A stretch of 64,000 bases of DNA, taken from assembly GCF_002798305.1 (NCBI RefSeq), contig NZ_PCGR01000002.1, positions 172,034 to 236,033 on the forward strand, in the 5' to 3' direction. Of this stretch, positions 42,415-51,775 are shown piece after piece. The notes below the pieces were generated by a model that saw only the letters and a program-made list of their open reading frames with translations, was not told the origin of the DNA and made no database searches. The stretch is from Chryseomicrobium excrementi (GTDB taxonomy: Bacteria > Bacillota > Bacilli > Bacillales_A > Planococcaceae). Each line of letters begins with the position of its first letter. The first letter of the stretch is position 1. The position numbers were made by a program, and so were the translations under genes.

Positions 42415-43271
42415 GTACAAAAAAACAACGGGCCTTAATGCAATTGGGTCATTACACGGACTCTCTCCGATGCCCAATTTGCCAGCAAGTGCTGCAATTG
42501 ACCGAAACGGGGGTCACCTGTGCAAACCGACACACGGTAGACGTGGCAAGACAAGGGTATCTTCATTTGGCAGGAACGGTCGCAAAAAGTCGCTACACAA
42601 AAGAATTGTTTACGGCGCGCCAGACATTGCTGCAGGAAACAGCTTTTTTTGAACCATTAATCGAAGAGATAAGTGAATGGATTGCGAAAGAAGCAAAAGA
42701 CTCACCGCGAATTGTAGATATGGGGTGTGGGGAAGGAACGCATCTGGCAGGCATAGTGAATCGGTTGTCAGGGAGCCAAGGCATCGGAATTGATTTGTCA
42801 AAAGAAGGCATTCAACTGGCGACGAATCACTCGGCCGAGGTTGTCTGGCTAGTAGCAGATCTCGCGAAATCACCACTTCAAGAAGCCTCGGTTGATGTAG
42901 TTCTCAATATTTTGTCTCCTGCAAACCACCAAGAGTTTAGACGCATACTGAAGCCGGGTGGTCTTGTTGTAAAAGTCATTCCAAATGCTGCTTACCTACA
43001 CGAACTGCGTAGCTTTTTTTATGCGGGGACAGATAAAGAGACGTTTGAAAATGAAGAAGCTCAGAATCGGTTTACTAATGAACTCGAGTTTGTTGGGAGT
43101 TCTTCAGTGAGCTACCAAAAAGAATTGGATGACAAGCAGTGGCGTGACTTGATCGGCATGACCCCACTGACATGGAATGCAGATGAAAAGAAAGTAGAAG
43201 AGTTTCTCGCACAAAACGTGTCGTCTATCACTATAGATTTGACAATCTTAATTGGGCGAGCGAAGGGATAA
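42411..43271 (+). CDS. rlmA: 23S rRNA (guanine) N1-methyltransferase, RlmA type
   Basis: The 286-residue SAM-dependent enzyme has an N-terminal zinc-binding domain (RCPICQQVLQLTETGVTCANRHTVDVARQGYLHLAG; four ligands from three Cys and a His) and a Rossmann methyltransferase domain (RIVDMGCGEGTHLAGIV, then GIDLSKEGI). RlmA enzymes methylate G745 or G748 of 23S rRNA; the latter form affects tylosin sensitivity. Which position applies cannot be told here. It is coupled to fetB by a four-base overlap, an unusual partnership. Confidence 0.88.
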   Translation: MSTKKQRALMQLGHYTDSLRCPICQQVLQLTETGVTCANRHTVDVARQGYLHLAGTVAKSRYTKELFTARQTLLQETAFFEPLIEEISEWIAKEAKDSPRIVDMGCGEGTHLAGIVNRLSGSQGIGIDLSKEGIQLATNHSAEVVWLVADLAKSPLQEASVDVVLNILSPANHQEFRRILKPGGLVVKVIPNAAYLHELRSFFYAGTDKETFENEEAQNRFTNELEFVGSSSVSYQKELDDKQWRDLIGMTPLTWNADEKKVEEFLAQNVSSITIDLTILIGRAKG

Positions 43272-43278
43272 ACTACAA

Positions 43279-43313
43279 CAGGGTTCGCTCGATGAGCGAA
43301 CCCTGCTTTCTAT
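43279..43313 (+). terminator. Terminator of the fetAB-rlmA operon
   Basis: CAGGGTTCGCTC and GAGCGAACCCTG pair perfectly around GAT, followed by CTTTCTATTT. Confidence 0.85.
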
Positions 43314-43318
43314 TTGAA

Positions 43319-43440
43319 TGACGTTTCGTTTTCTATAAAACGACTTCGGATCTACAACAACGTTTACATGTTCTAGAAAATGACCTGCATGTACAAAAAA
43401 TCGCAGTATATGTCGTAGAAATCACATCACTTGCACCAGA
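43319..43440. repeat. Degenerate repeats of about 20-21 bp, locus 2
   Basis: CTATAAAACG, CTACAACAACG, CTAGAAAATG, TACAAAAAATCG and GTAGAAATCAC recur at 18-23-base intervals (mean about 20). The pattern is weak and by eye; nothing else is seen in this gap. Confidence 0.35.
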
Positions 43441-43467
43441 ACGATCGCTCACCCTGTCGCAACCGCC

Positions 43468-44154
43468 TTACGAACGCCATTCCGTTCGTTTCAACACCCA
43501 TGAAACTAACAGTAAGACGGCTCCAATCCCGATAGAAGAAGCTGGTGGGAAGTCCATAGAAGGACCGAAGTACGGTAGCACCCAATTGACGACTGCGATG
43601 ATGGCAAATCCAAGTGCGCCCACTGTCCCAGCTCCAGCGAACTCCTTCCAACGAGACGTCTTCGTTTCTTCGGTAAAAGCAGCCTTATTCAGCTGTCGCA
43701 TCAGCAGACGAACAGCTATCCATACGACTCCGATCATTACAGCCAATTGGATGAGAGATGGAAGTAAATAAATTCGGGTATCTGGTGCTTCACCAAAAGA
43801 ATCAAGTGCGAATAAAATAACGCCGCGAGCAATGAAGTAATAGGCAATCAACTGAAACGCCATACGTCCCCAGAACTTCACCATATCACGCTTTTCTTCA
43901 TCTGGAATTTGTTCGATGACGTCATCTGCATACGCTTTTGGATCGTCGCCAAAAACATCCGTTGCAGACTTTCCGTCTGCTTGAGCTTCAAGTAAGTGGT
44001 CAAGCATGTCCATCAGCACTTCTTCTGTTTTTTGCTCCGATAAAGAAAGCTTTGTTCGGATGTAAACTAGTAGCTGTTCATAGTAAATTTTATTCGGGAC
44101 GTGCAGCAGTTCGCGTTTCTCATTATTTTCTTTAATCAAATCCTGTACATTCAC
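43468..44154 (-). CDS. HAAS/DUF1129-like membrane protein
   Basis: The 228-residue protein has a soluble N-terminal helical domain (about 1-95: KIYYEQLLVYIRTKLSLSEQKTEEVLMDMLDHLLEAQADGKSATDVFGDDPKAYADDVIEQI), matching the HAAS/DUF1129 N-terminus, then four or five membrane helices. The start is GTG at 44154 with SD GGAGG, overlapping the padR stop (GTGA). The partner regulator suggests a two-gene autoregulated unit. It is a distinct family member from the one at 16.4 kb. Function unknown. Confidence 0.78.
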   Translation of the reverse strand: MNVQDLIKENNEKRELLHVPNKIYYEQLLVYIRTKLSLSEQKTEEVLMDMLDHLLEAQADGKSATDVFGDDPKAYADDVIEQIPDEEKRDMVKFWGRMAFQLIAYYFIARGVILFALDSFGEAPDTRIYLLPSLIQLAVMIGVVWIAVRLLMRQLNKAAFTEETKTSRWKEFAGAGTVGALGFAIIAVVNWVLPYFGPSMDFPPASSIGIGAVLLLVSWVLKRTEWRS

Positions 44155-44480
44155 GAGTTTTCCTCCTTTAATAATCGCTCAAGCGGGATAGAGAGCAGTT
44201 CCCACTCGTTTCGAATCAGCGCCAGTGCCTGCCCGCCCTCTGAAGTGATTGAGTAATATTTTCTGTTGGGTCCTGATTCAGAAGGCCGCATCTCACTGAC
44301 AATCCACCCTTGCTTTTGAAGACGTAATAAGACGGGGTAGATAGTGCCTTCTGGGACATCAGGTAATCCGGACTCTTGAAGTTTTCGAGACAATTCGTAT
44401 CCATATACGGTCTGCTTCTCGATAATTGCAAGCACACAGCCATCTAAAAACCCTTTTAACAATTGACTGCGAACGGTCAT
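44151..44480 (-). CDS. PadR-family transcriptional repressor
   Basis: The 109-residue PadR protein shows SQLLKGFLDGCVLAIIEKQTVYGYELSRKLQESGL, then PEGTIYPVLLRLQKQGWIVSEMR and NRKYYSITSEGGQALALI. ATG 44480 follows AAGGAGG. It overlaps the HAAS-type gene by four bases. Two repeats in the upstream region could be its operator. It groups with the other PadR of this window in gene order but is clearly divergent in sequence. Confidence 0.88.
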   Translation of the reverse strand: MTVRSQLLKGFLDGCVLAIIEKQTVYGYELSRKLQESGLPDVPEGTIYPVLLRLQKQGWIVSEMRPSESGPNRKYYSITSEGGQALALIRNEWELLSIPLERLLKEENS

Positions 44481-44500
44481 AGCTGAACCTCCTTGCTAGT

Positions 44501-44554
44501 TTGCATTGCAAGATAGTGAGTTGAAAAAATGACTACTTGGTAATGCAAAGTAGT
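44501..44554 (-). promoter_or_regulatory. Possible PadR operator region
   Basis: Two inverted repeats: TTGCA-T-TGCAA (44501-44511) and ACTACTT (44532-44538) with AAGTAGT (44548-44554). Both contain or enclose the sequence ATTGCA or ATGCAA. They lie 20-75 bases upstream of the padR start. Confidence 0.5.
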
Positions 44555-44611
44555 TATCCTTAGTTTACGCAAACTCCACGAACTTGTCAATGCTATCGTC
44601 AGAAAATTGTG

Positions 44612-44640
44612 TTGACAGTTCTTCCTTCAGTACGTTAAAG
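44612..44640 (+). promoter_or_regulatory. Promoter of the methionine operon
   Basis: -35 TTGACA (44612-44617), 17 bases, -10 TTAAAG (44635-44640), about 40 bases before the S-box. The -35 is consensus and the -10 weak. Confidence 0.55.
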
Positions 44641-44681
44641 TGGTAAAAAGCTTTGATGAGCGAATTAATTTCATATGCAAT

Positions 44682-44790
44682 ATCTTATCGCGAGAGATAG
44701 AGGGACTGGCCCGATGACATCTCAGCAACCAGCTGCATGACAGTATGGTGCTAATTCCAGCAGAGTTTAGACTCTGACAGATAAGAGGGA
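44682..44790 (+). ncRNA. S-box (SAM-I) riboswitch
   Basis: The SAM-I core is clear: CTTATCGCGAGAGATAGAGGGACTGGCCCGATGACATCTCAGCAACC, with P1 CTTATC pairing GATAAG at the 3' end. It is followed by a terminator and then metI. High SAM should favour termination and shut off methionine synthesis. Confidence 0.96.
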
Positions 44791-44802
44791 TAGATCCAAC
44801 AC

Positions 44803-44838
44803 ACGCCTTCTTATTTTTATATAAGAGGGCGTTTTTCT
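44803..44838 (+). terminator. Riboswitch-controlled terminator
   Basis: CGCCTTCTTAT and ATAAGAGGGCG pair around TTTTAT, followed by TTTTT. The 5' side can compete with P1 of the S-box. Confidence 0.9.
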
Positions 44839-44867
44839 ATACCCTCCACTACAAGGAGGAACTACCT

Positions 44868-45980
44868 ATGACCTATCAATTGGAAACGCAACTAGCGCAA
44901 GCAGGAAACCGAAGTGATGCCGCAACAGGAGCAGTCAGTCTGCCAATACATCTTTCTACAGCTTATATTCACCCTGGGATCGGGCAATCCACAGGATATG
45001 ACTATTCGAGAACGGCCAATCCGACTCGAACAGCACTTGAACAGGCACTAGCAACACTAGAACACGGAGACCACGGGTTTGCGTTCAGTTCAGGGATGGC
45101 GGCGGTGCATGCCGTGCTGCAATTGTTTCGAACAGGAGACGAGCTGATCGTCTCAGAAGATTTGTACGGAGGAAGCTACCGGTTGTTCCATCAGCTTGAA
45201 GAGCGGACAGGTCTCCGGTTTCGATACGTGGACACAACTGAACTCTCCGCTATTTCAAAGGCCGTGACGGATGCGACAAAAGCGATTTTCATCGAATCGC
45301 CGACGAATCCGTTGATGAAAGAGACGGACATCAAAGCAGTTGCGGAAATTGCAAAGAAGAATGGCTTGTTGCTGATTGTCGACAATACATTCTACACACC
45401 AATCCTTCAGCAACCCATCACATTAGGTGCCGATATCGTGCTGCACAGTGCAACGAAATATTTGGGAGGGCATAATGATGTCTTGGCGGGTGCTGTGATT
45501 ACAAAAGGCGAAGAACTTGGTGAACAGCTCCGTGTCATTCAAAACTCAATCGGTGCCGTGCCAAGTCCGTTAGACTGTTGGCTTTTAGTGAGAAGTTTAA
45601 AGACACTGGCTCTTCGAGTGGAGAAGCAGCAAGAGAACGCCCGCTTGCTTGCAGCATTTTTGAAAGAACATCCAGCCATCGATTCGGTATTGTATCCAGG
45701 TAAAGGTGGGATGCTGTCATTTCGCTTGAAAGAAGCGGAGTGGGTTCCTCCGTTTTTAGAGAGTTTACAACTCATTGCTTTTGCCGAAAGTCTGGGAGGA
45801 GTGGAGAGCTTTATCACATATCCGACGACACAGACGCACGCGGATATTCCGGAAGCGGAGCGAGAACGAGTTGGAATCTGTTCGCGACTCCTACGGTTCT
45901 CTGTAGGTATTGAACATATCGAGGACCTGAAGCAAGAATTGAAGACCATTTTAGATGCGTGGGTAGGTGTTCCACGATGA
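44868..45980 (+). CDS. metI: Cystathionine gamma-synthase / O-acetylhomoserine thiolyase
   Basis: The 370-residue PLP enzyme is of the Cys/Met metabolism family: YDYSRTANPTRTALEQALATLEHG, DLYGGSYRLF, and the PLP lysine in LHSATKYLGGHNDVLAGA. It makes cystathionine or homocysteine from an activated homoserine. It is first in an S-box-controlled operon. SD AAGGAGG precedes ATG 44868. Its stop overlaps the ATG of yitJ. A separate cystathionine beta-lyase gene (metC) does not follow, unlike B. subtilis metIC, so direct sulfhydrylation or a metC elsewhere is implied. Confidence 0.92.
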   Translation: MTYQLETQLAQAGNRSDAATGAVSLPIHLSTAYIHPGIGQSTGYDYSRTANPTRTALEQALATLEHGDHGFAFSSGMAAVHAVLQLFRTGDELIVSEDLYGGSYRLFHQLEERTGLRFRYVDTTELSAISKAVTDATKAIFIESPTNPLMKETDIKAVAEIAKKNGLLLIVDNTFYTPILQQPITLGADIVLHSATKYLGGHNDVLAGAVITKGEELGEQLRVIQNSIGAVPSPLDCWLLVRSLKTLALRVEKQQENARLLAAFLKEHPAIDSVLYPGKGGMLSFRLKEAEWVPPFLESLQLIAFAESLGGVESFITYPTTQTHADIPEAERERVGICSRLLRFSVGIEHIEDLKQELKTILDAWVGVPR

Positions 45981-47821
45981 AGCGACCTTTCCTTGAACAA
46001 CTTAGAGACCGCGTGTTAGTCGCAGACGGTGCCATGGGAACGCTGTTGTATTCCTACGGAGTCGATCACTGTAATGAAGAACTCAACTTTTCGCACCCTG
46101 AAGATGTCCTGAGGGTCCACCAGCAGTACATTGAAGCCGGAGCTGAAGTCATTCAGACGAACACGTATGCGGCCAATTATGTGAAGCTCGCGCGCTACGG
46201 TTTACAGGAACAAGTGAAGGCAATCAATACAGCGGCCGTCCGTTTGGCAAAGCAAGCAGCTGGTGAAGAGGTCTATGTACTGGGAACTATCGGTGGCCTT
46301 CGAGGGATTAAACAAGACATTCCGCTCGATGAGATCAAACGCAGTTTTCGGGAGCAGCTCTACATCTTCTTGATGGAAGGGGTCGATGCTCTGTTACTTG
46401 AGACGTATTACGATTTTGAGGAACTCGAGACCGTCGTTCAGATTGCGAAGCAAGAGTGTGAGTTGCCGATTATTGCTGAACTGTCGATGCATGAGGTGGG
46501 AGTTCTTCAAAATGGCTGGACACTTGCGGAGGGACTTTCAAGACTTGAAGGCCTCGGTGCCGACGTGGTTGGCATCAATTGTAGAATGGGTCCGTTCCAT
46601 ATGCTGACGGCTCTAAAAAATGTTCCTATTCCGCAAAAAGCTCTGCTTTCTGTTTACCCGAACGCCAGCCTTCCGCAGCTAGAGGAAGGGCGCTATACGT
46701 ATGCAGAAGAGTTCTCTTACTTTGGAGATATAGCAGAAGAGCTCAGACAACAAGGCGTCCACTTGATTGGAGGCTGCTGTGGAACGACTCCTGGACATAT
46801 CCAAGCAGTGAGCGAGAGGCTTAAGGACCGAACGCCGATTACCGAGAAGCAGGCCATTCCATTGAAAGCGGTCCGGAAAGTCGTCGAACCATCAGAAGAA
46901 TCGCCACTTCTTCAAAAAGTCCGAAATGAGACAACGATTCTTGTAGAACTCGATCCGCCGAAGCATTTGAACACGGACCGATTTTACGAGGGGATCGAAG
47001 CCCTTCATAAAGCGGGTGCTGACGCCCTGACGCTTGCGGATAATCCACTTGCTTCTCCACGCGTCGGAAACGATGCGGTAGCTGCTATCATTAAACAGCG
47101 CTACGGGGCAAATCCACTTGTGCATTTGACGTGTCGAGACCGCAATCTGATTGGATTACAGTCTCATCTTATGGGACTGCATGAGTTAGGTGTTCAAGAC
47201 CTGCTCGCTATCACAGGCGACCCTGCAAAAATTGGCGATTTCCCAGGTGCGGCATCGGTTTATGACTTATCAAGTTTAGAACTAATCGAACTGATTAAAC
47301 AAAACAATAAAGGGTATTCGTTCTCAGGGAAATCACTAGAGCGTCCTACTCAATTTTCCGTTGGAGCAGCGTTCAATCCGAACTACCGCCATATGGACGC
47401 TTCCGTCAAGCGTCTGGAGAAAAAGGTCGCAGCAGGAGCTGATTACTTTATCACACAACCGGTCTTTGGAATCGAACAGCTTCATGCTCTAGCAGAAGCC
47501 TCGAAACAAGTGGACCGTCCGTTCTTTGTCGGCATCATGCCGCTTCTCAGCTCACGCAATGCAGAATTTTTGCATCATGAGGTCCCAGGCATTCGGTTAC
47601 CTGACGATACAAGGGAGCGGATGCGTTTAGCTGGAGAAGATCCAAAACGAGCGCTTGAAGAAGGAATGGCGATCACGAAAGAACTGGTGGCAGAAGCCGT
47701 CAAATTGTTCAATGGGATCTATCTCATCACGCCGTTCTTACGTTACGAACTGTCACTTGAACTGATTCATTACATTACGTCACGGAAGCAGGAGGAATCA
47801 CATGACCAGCTCTACATTTGA
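45977..47821 (+). CDS. yitJ: Bifunctional homocysteine S-methyltransferase / methylenetetrahydrofolate reductase
   Basis: The 614-residue protein is a two-domain fusion. Residues about 1-290 are a homocysteine methyltransferase domain with zinc-ligand motifs GINCRMGP and [11 protein letters not shown]. Residues about 315-600 are a 5,10-methylene-THF reductase (LVELDPPKHLNTDRFYEGIEAL, LLAITGDPAKIGDFPGA, YFITQPVFG). This matches YitJ of B. subtilis, which feeds 5-methyl-THF to methionine synthase. ATG 45977 overlaps the metI stop; the metH start lies inside its last 20 bases. Confidence 0.93.
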   Translation: MKRPFLEQLRDRVLVADGAMGTLLYSYGVDHCNEELNFSHPEDVLRVHQQYIEAGAEVIQTNTYAANYVKLARYGLQEQVKAINTAAVRLAKQAAGEEVYVLGTIGGLRGIKQDIPLDEIKRSFREQLYIFLMEGVDALLLETYYDFEELETVVQIAKQECELPIIAELSMHEVGVLQNGWTLAEGLSRLEGLGADVVGINCRMGPFHMLTALKNVPIPQKALLSVYPNASLPQLEEGRYTYAEEFSYFGDIAEELRQQGVHLIGGCCGTTPGHIQAVSERLKDRTPITEKQAIPLKAVRKVVEPSEESPLLQKVRNETTILVELDPPKHLNTDRFYEGIEALHKAGADALTLADNPLASPRVGNDAVAAIIKQRYGANPLVHLTCRDRNLIGLQSHLMGLHELGVQDLLAITGDPAKIGDFPGAASVYDLSSLELIELIKQNNKGYSFSGKSLERPTQFSVGAAFNPNYRHMDASVKRLEKKVAAGADYFITQPVFGIEQLHALAEASKQVDRPFFVGIMPLLSSRNAEFLHHEVPGIRLPDDTRERMRLAGEDPKRALEEGMAITKELVAEAVKLFNGIYLITPFLRYELSLELIHYITSRKQEESHDQLYI

Positions 47822-50800
47822 GACACAACTTCAGAAAAAAATCCTCGTTCTAGACGGAGCGATGGGGACGATGATTCAGCAGGCAGATCTCATTGCAGAT
47901 GATTTTGGAGGGGAACAATACGAAGGATGTAATGAATACTTGGTAAAGACCCATCCAGAGCTGATTGAATCCATTCATGCGGCCTACTACGAAGCGGGAG
48001 CAGATGTTGTGGAGACGAATACTTTTGGCGCTACACCAGTGGTGTTAGATGAGTACGGACTGGGACACCTCGCTTACGAGCTCAACAAGCAAGCAGCAGA
48101 ACTAGCCCGCCGTGCAGCAGAACGCTATGCGACTCCCGACCAACCACGTTTTGTAGCGGGTGCGATGGGTCCGACTACTAAAACACTCTCAGTGACAGGT
48201 GGTATCAGCTTCGACCAGCTTGCTGAGGATTACCAAGTCCAAGCAGAAGGGTTGCTTGATGGCGGAGTGGATGTATTACTTGTCGAGACGAGTCAGGATG
48301 CATTGAACGTTAAAGCGGCCAACCTAGGGATTCAACGAGCGTTTACTGCTAAACAAAAAGAAGTGCCTATCTTAGTTTCCGGGACGATCGAACCGATGGG
48401 GACGACGCTTGCTGGCCAATCAATTGAAGCCTTTTATATTTCGCTTGAACACATGAACCCATTAGCGGTGGGCCTCAACTGTGCAACGGGACCAGAGTTT
48501 ATGCGGGATCATGTCCGTTCCTTGTCTGCCTTAGCTTCAAACTATGTCAGCTGTTACCCGAATGCAGGCTTACCGGACGAAGAAGGCAATTATAACGAGA
48601 CACCGGAATCGCTAGCAGCGAAGATGGAAGGCTTTTTAGAAAAAGGCTGGCTCAACATAGTGGGAGGCTGTTGTGGAACGACTCCAGACCATATCCGAGC
48701 ACTGGCTAATGTGGCAAAAGCCTACTCACCACGTGCTCTCACAGCTCATGAAGAACACAAAGTGTCTGGTATCGAACCTTTTATTTATGATGATCCCTCA
48801 ACTCGTCCGATTCTAGTTGGTGAGCGCACAAACGTAATTGGCTCTCGCAAATTCAAGCGCCTCATCCAAGAAAACAAGCTAGAAGAAGCATCGGAAATTG
48901 CCCGTGCCCAAGTGAAGAACGGTGCACAGATCATCGATATCTGTCTGGCAGACCCGGACCGTGAAGAAGTGGAGGACATGGACCGTTTCATTCAACAAGT
49001 CGTCAAGAAAGTGAAAGTGCCTCTGATGATTGACTCGACGGATGAGAAGGTGCTTGAAGTAGCTCTTCGTTACTCCCAAGGAAAAGTGATTATCAATTCC
49101 ATCAATCTAGAAGATGGGGAAGAGCGTTTTGAAGCGATTGCACCTCTGCTGCATCAGTTTGGTGGAGCCGTAGTGGTGGGAACGATTGACGAAAAAGGGA
49201 TGGGTGTCTCAGCGGAACGAAAACTCGAGATTGCGACACGCTCTTATCAGCTCCTTACGGAAAAGTACGGGATCGCGCCATCTGATATCATTTTTGATGC
49301 TTTAGTGTTCCCAGTAGGTACCGGAGATGAACAATACATCGGGTCGGCGAAAGCTACTGTTGATGGGATCCGCGCCATTAAAGAAAAGTTTCCGCTTTGC
49401 CCGCAAATCTTGGGGGTCAGCAATGTATCCTTCGGGTTGCCTCCGGTCGGCCGGGAAGTCTTAAATGCCGTGTTCTTGTACCACTGTGTGCAGGCGGGAC
49501 TTGATTACGCCATCGTCAACACAGAGAAACTCGAACGCTTTGCTTCCATTCCGGAGGAAGAAGTGCGTCTAGCAGAAGAGCTGTTGTTTGATACGACAGA
49601 CGAGACGCTCGCTCGTTTTACAGAGTTTTACCGTGGTATGAAAAAAGAAGAAAAGGTACAAGAACTGCCTGCAACTGTTGAGGAACGCCTTGCTTATTAC
49701 ATTGTTGAAGGGACGAAAGAAGGGCTTATTCCGGATTTGAATGCAGCACTTGAAAGCTATGAGGCGCCACTTGATATTATCAACGGTCCTTTGATGGCGG
49801 GAATGGCAGAGGTAGGGCGCCTGTTCAACGACAATCAATTGATCGTCGCAGAAGTCCTACAAAGTGCCGAGGTGATGAAGGCTGCTGTAGCTTATTTAGA
49901 GCCCCATATGGAACAGTCCGATGTGTCCTCTACAAAAGGGAAAGTGATACTAGCTACTGTTAAAGGAGACGTCCACGACATCGGCAAAAATCTAGTAGAC
50001 ATCATTTTGAGCAACAATGGCTATGATGTGACAGATCTTGGTATTAAGGTGACTCCACAAGAGTTGATTGAACAGGTGCGCGCCCACGAACCGGACATTA
50101 TCGGACTCTCTGGTTTACTTGTAAAGTCGGCACAGCAAATGGTGGTCACTGCACAAGATTTAAAGGCTGTGGGAATCGATACTCCAGTAGTCGTCGGCGG
50201 TGCTGCATTGACTCGTAAGTTTACAGCCAATAAGATTGCGAAGGAATATGATGGGGTCGTTCTCTATGCAAAAGATGCGATGGATGGACTGCAATTGTTC
50301 AATGATTTACAGCATCCTGAGCGTCGTCTGGAAATTGAACAACACCATGAAGAGGATCAAAAGAAACGAACCGAATCGCCGGAAGCAGAGATTCCTAGAA
50401 AGCCTCAGACTGTTGGAAAATCAACAGTCAGTAAAGATGTTCAGGTCTATACACCGACAGATTTAGATGTGCATATCCTGCGAGAGTTTTCTTTGCAGCA
50501 AGTCTATCCGTATATCAACCAGCAAATGCTGTTAGGACATCATCTAGGAATCAAAGGGAAGATTTCTCGTCTTCTTGATGAAAAAGATGAACGGACAATC
50601 AATCTCAAGGAGCTGACTGACAGTCTGTTTGAACAAGCAGTGGCTTCTGGGATCTTACAAGCTTCTGCCATCTATCAGTTCTTTCCAGCCCAGTCAGATG
50701 GAGACGACGTCGTCATCTATGACCCTAAAGACGTTACGCAAGAAATCGAACGGTTCCATTTTCCGAGACAGCAAAAGGCAGATCATCTGTGTCTAGCGGA

Positions 50801-51239
50801 TTACTTGAAGCCGGTCGGCGGAGAGATGGATTACGTCGGTTTCTTCACGGTGACTGCCGGTAAAGATATCCGTGCTTGGTCGCAGCAGTTGAAAGAGCAA
50901 GGAAAGTTTTTGGAGAGTCATGCGATTCAGGCTCTCGCATTGGAGACGGCAGAAGGACTAGCGGAACGTGTTCATGAGATGATGCGGACACGCTGGGGAT
51001 TCCCGGACCCTGTAGAATTGAGTATTCAGGACTTGTTCCGTACGAAGTATCAAGGACAGCGTTTTTCATTCGGCTATCCGGCGTGTCCAGAACTTGAAGA
51101 TCAGAAGAAATTATGGAGACTATTGCAGCCGGAGCGTATTGGAGTCGAACTTACAGATGGGTGTATGATGGAGCCTGAAGCTTCTGTTTCTGCCATGGTT
51201 TTCGCTCATCCCGAAGCGCGTTATTTTAATGTATACTAG
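47802..51239 (+). CDS. metH: Cobalamin-dependent methionine synthase
   Basis: The 1145-residue enzyme has all four modules: homocysteine domain (about 1-320; [22 protein letters not shown]), folate domain (about 335-600; [19 protein letters not shown]), B12-binding domain (about 610-860; DVHDIGKN at about residue 723 with the cobalt-ligand His) and SAM activation domain (about 890-1140). It makes methionine from homocysteine and 5-methyl-THF with cobalamin. It overlaps yitJ by 20 bases. A terminator follows. It is the last gene of the SAM-controlled methionine operon. Confidence 0.95.
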   Translation: MTSSTFETQLQKKILVLDGAMGTMIQQADLIADDFGGEQYEGCNEYLVKTHPELIESIHAAYYEAGADVVETNTFGATPVVLDEYGLGHLAYELNKQAAELARRAAERYATPDQPRFVAGAMGPTTKTLSVTGGISFDQLAEDYQVQAEGLLDGGVDVLLVETSQDALNVKAANLGIQRAFTAKQKEVPILVSGTIEPMGTTLAGQSIEAFYISLEHMNPLAVGLNCATGPEFMRDHVRSLSALASNYVSCYPNAGLPDEEGNYNETPESLAAKMEGFLEKGWLNIVGGCCGTTPDHIRALANVAKAYSPRALTAHEEHKVSGIEPFIYDDPSTRPILVGERTNVIGSRKFKRLIQENKLEEASEIARAQVKNGAQIIDICLADPDREEVEDMDRFIQQVVKKVKVPLMIDSTDEKVLEVALRYSQGKVIINSINLEDGEERFEAIAPLLHQFGGAVVVGTIDEKGMGVSAERKLEIATRSYQLLTEKYGIAPSDIIFDALVFPVGTGDEQYIGSAKATVDGIRAIKEKFPLCPQILGVSNVSFGLPPVGREVLNAVFLYHCVQAGLDYAIVNTEKLERFASIPEEEVRLAEELLFDTTDETLARFTEFYRGMKKEEKVQELPATVEERLAYYIVEGTKEGLIPDLNAALESYEAPLDIINGPLMAGMAEVGRLFNDNQLIVAEVLQSAEVMKAAVAYLEPHMEQSDVSSTKGKVILATVKGDVHDIGKNLVDIILSNNGYDVTDLGIKVTPQELIEQVRAHEPDIIGLSGLLVKSAQQMVVTAQDLKAVGIDTPVVVGGAALTRKFTANKIAKEYDGVVLYAKDAMDGLQLFNDLQHPERRLEIEQHHEEDQKKRTESPEAEIPRKPQTVGKSTVSKDVQVYTPTDLDVHILREFSLQQVYPYINQQMLLGHHLGIKGKISRLLDEKDERTINLKELTDSLFEQAVASGILQASAIYQFFPAQSDGDDVVIYDPKDVTQEIERFHFPRQQKADHLCLADYLKPVGGEMDYVGFFTVTAGKDIRAWSQQLKEQGKFLESHAIQALALETAEGLAERVHEMMRTRWGFPDPVELSIQDLFRTKYQGQRFSFGYPACPELEDQKKLWRLLQPERIGVELTDGCMMEPEASVSAMVFAHPEARYFNVY

Positions 51240-51240
51240 T

Positions 51241-51272
51241 AAACCACGCACATTATGTGCGTGGTTCTATTT
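51241..51272. terminator. Terminator of the methionine operon
   Basis: AACCACGCACAT and ATGTGCGTGGTT pair with a T-rich tail; it overlaps the stop of the convergent DUF2500 gene. Confidence 0.82.
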
Positions 51273-51633
51273 GTCTCTCAAAGTTGATAAAACGAGTTCC
51301 CTGAAATGTGAGAAGACCTAAATCATCTTCTGCCAGCTGCCCGAATTCGTGTCCTCGGACTGGAAGTTCCATCCGGTCTCCGCTTTGGACTTCAAATGTC
51401 ACATAATACCATGTGCTTGCAGAAGCGTCTCCATGTCCACCACTAGTTTTTGTGCGTTTAGTTTTAACCGTAGCGGGTATGGTAAGTTGAGGCGAATTGT
51501 TATTTTTTGACCACGTTTTAATGGAACCCCCAATTCCAAAAATGAATGCCGAGATAACTATGACAAACACCACAACTATAAACGTCGTTCCAAACGTATC
51601 CATAAAGCCAAACATAGGATCTGAAAAACCCAT
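51253..51633 (-). CDS. DUF2500 family membrane-anchored protein
   Basis: The 126-residue protein has one membrane helix (about 17-38, TFIVVVFVIVISAFIFGIGG) and a C-terminal soluble domain: IPATVKTKRTKTSGGHGDASASTWYYVTFEVQSGDRMELPVRGHEFGQLAEDDLGLLTFQGTRFINFER, which matches DUF2500. The family has no known function. It stands alone, convergent with metH, with the BCCT gene divergent from it. The start is ATG 51633 after GGGGGAG. Confidence 0.82.
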   Translation of the reverse strand: MGFSDPMFGFMDTFGTTFIVVVFVIVISAFIFGIGGSIKTWSKNNNSPQLTIPATVKTKRTKTSGGHGDASASTWYYVTFEVQSGDRMELPVRGHEFGQLAEDDLGLLTFQGTRFINFERQIEPRT

Positions 51634-51708
51634 ATTTTCTCCCCCTTTTTATACGTTTTATACGAATGAAGAGGTGGAGAAGTTTCATGTGGGCAAAATG
51701 TTCATGGC

Positions 51709-51737
51709 TTGACCCTTACAAAAAATTAAGGTAGGGT
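51709..51737 (+). promoter_or_regulatory. Candidate promoter of the BCCT gene
   Basis: -35 TTGACC (51709-51714), 17 bases, -10 TAGGGT (51732-51737). The -10 is weak. Confidence 0.45.
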
Positions 51738-51775
51738 AGGGAATTGTGTAAAACTAGACGAAAGAAGGGAAGAAT

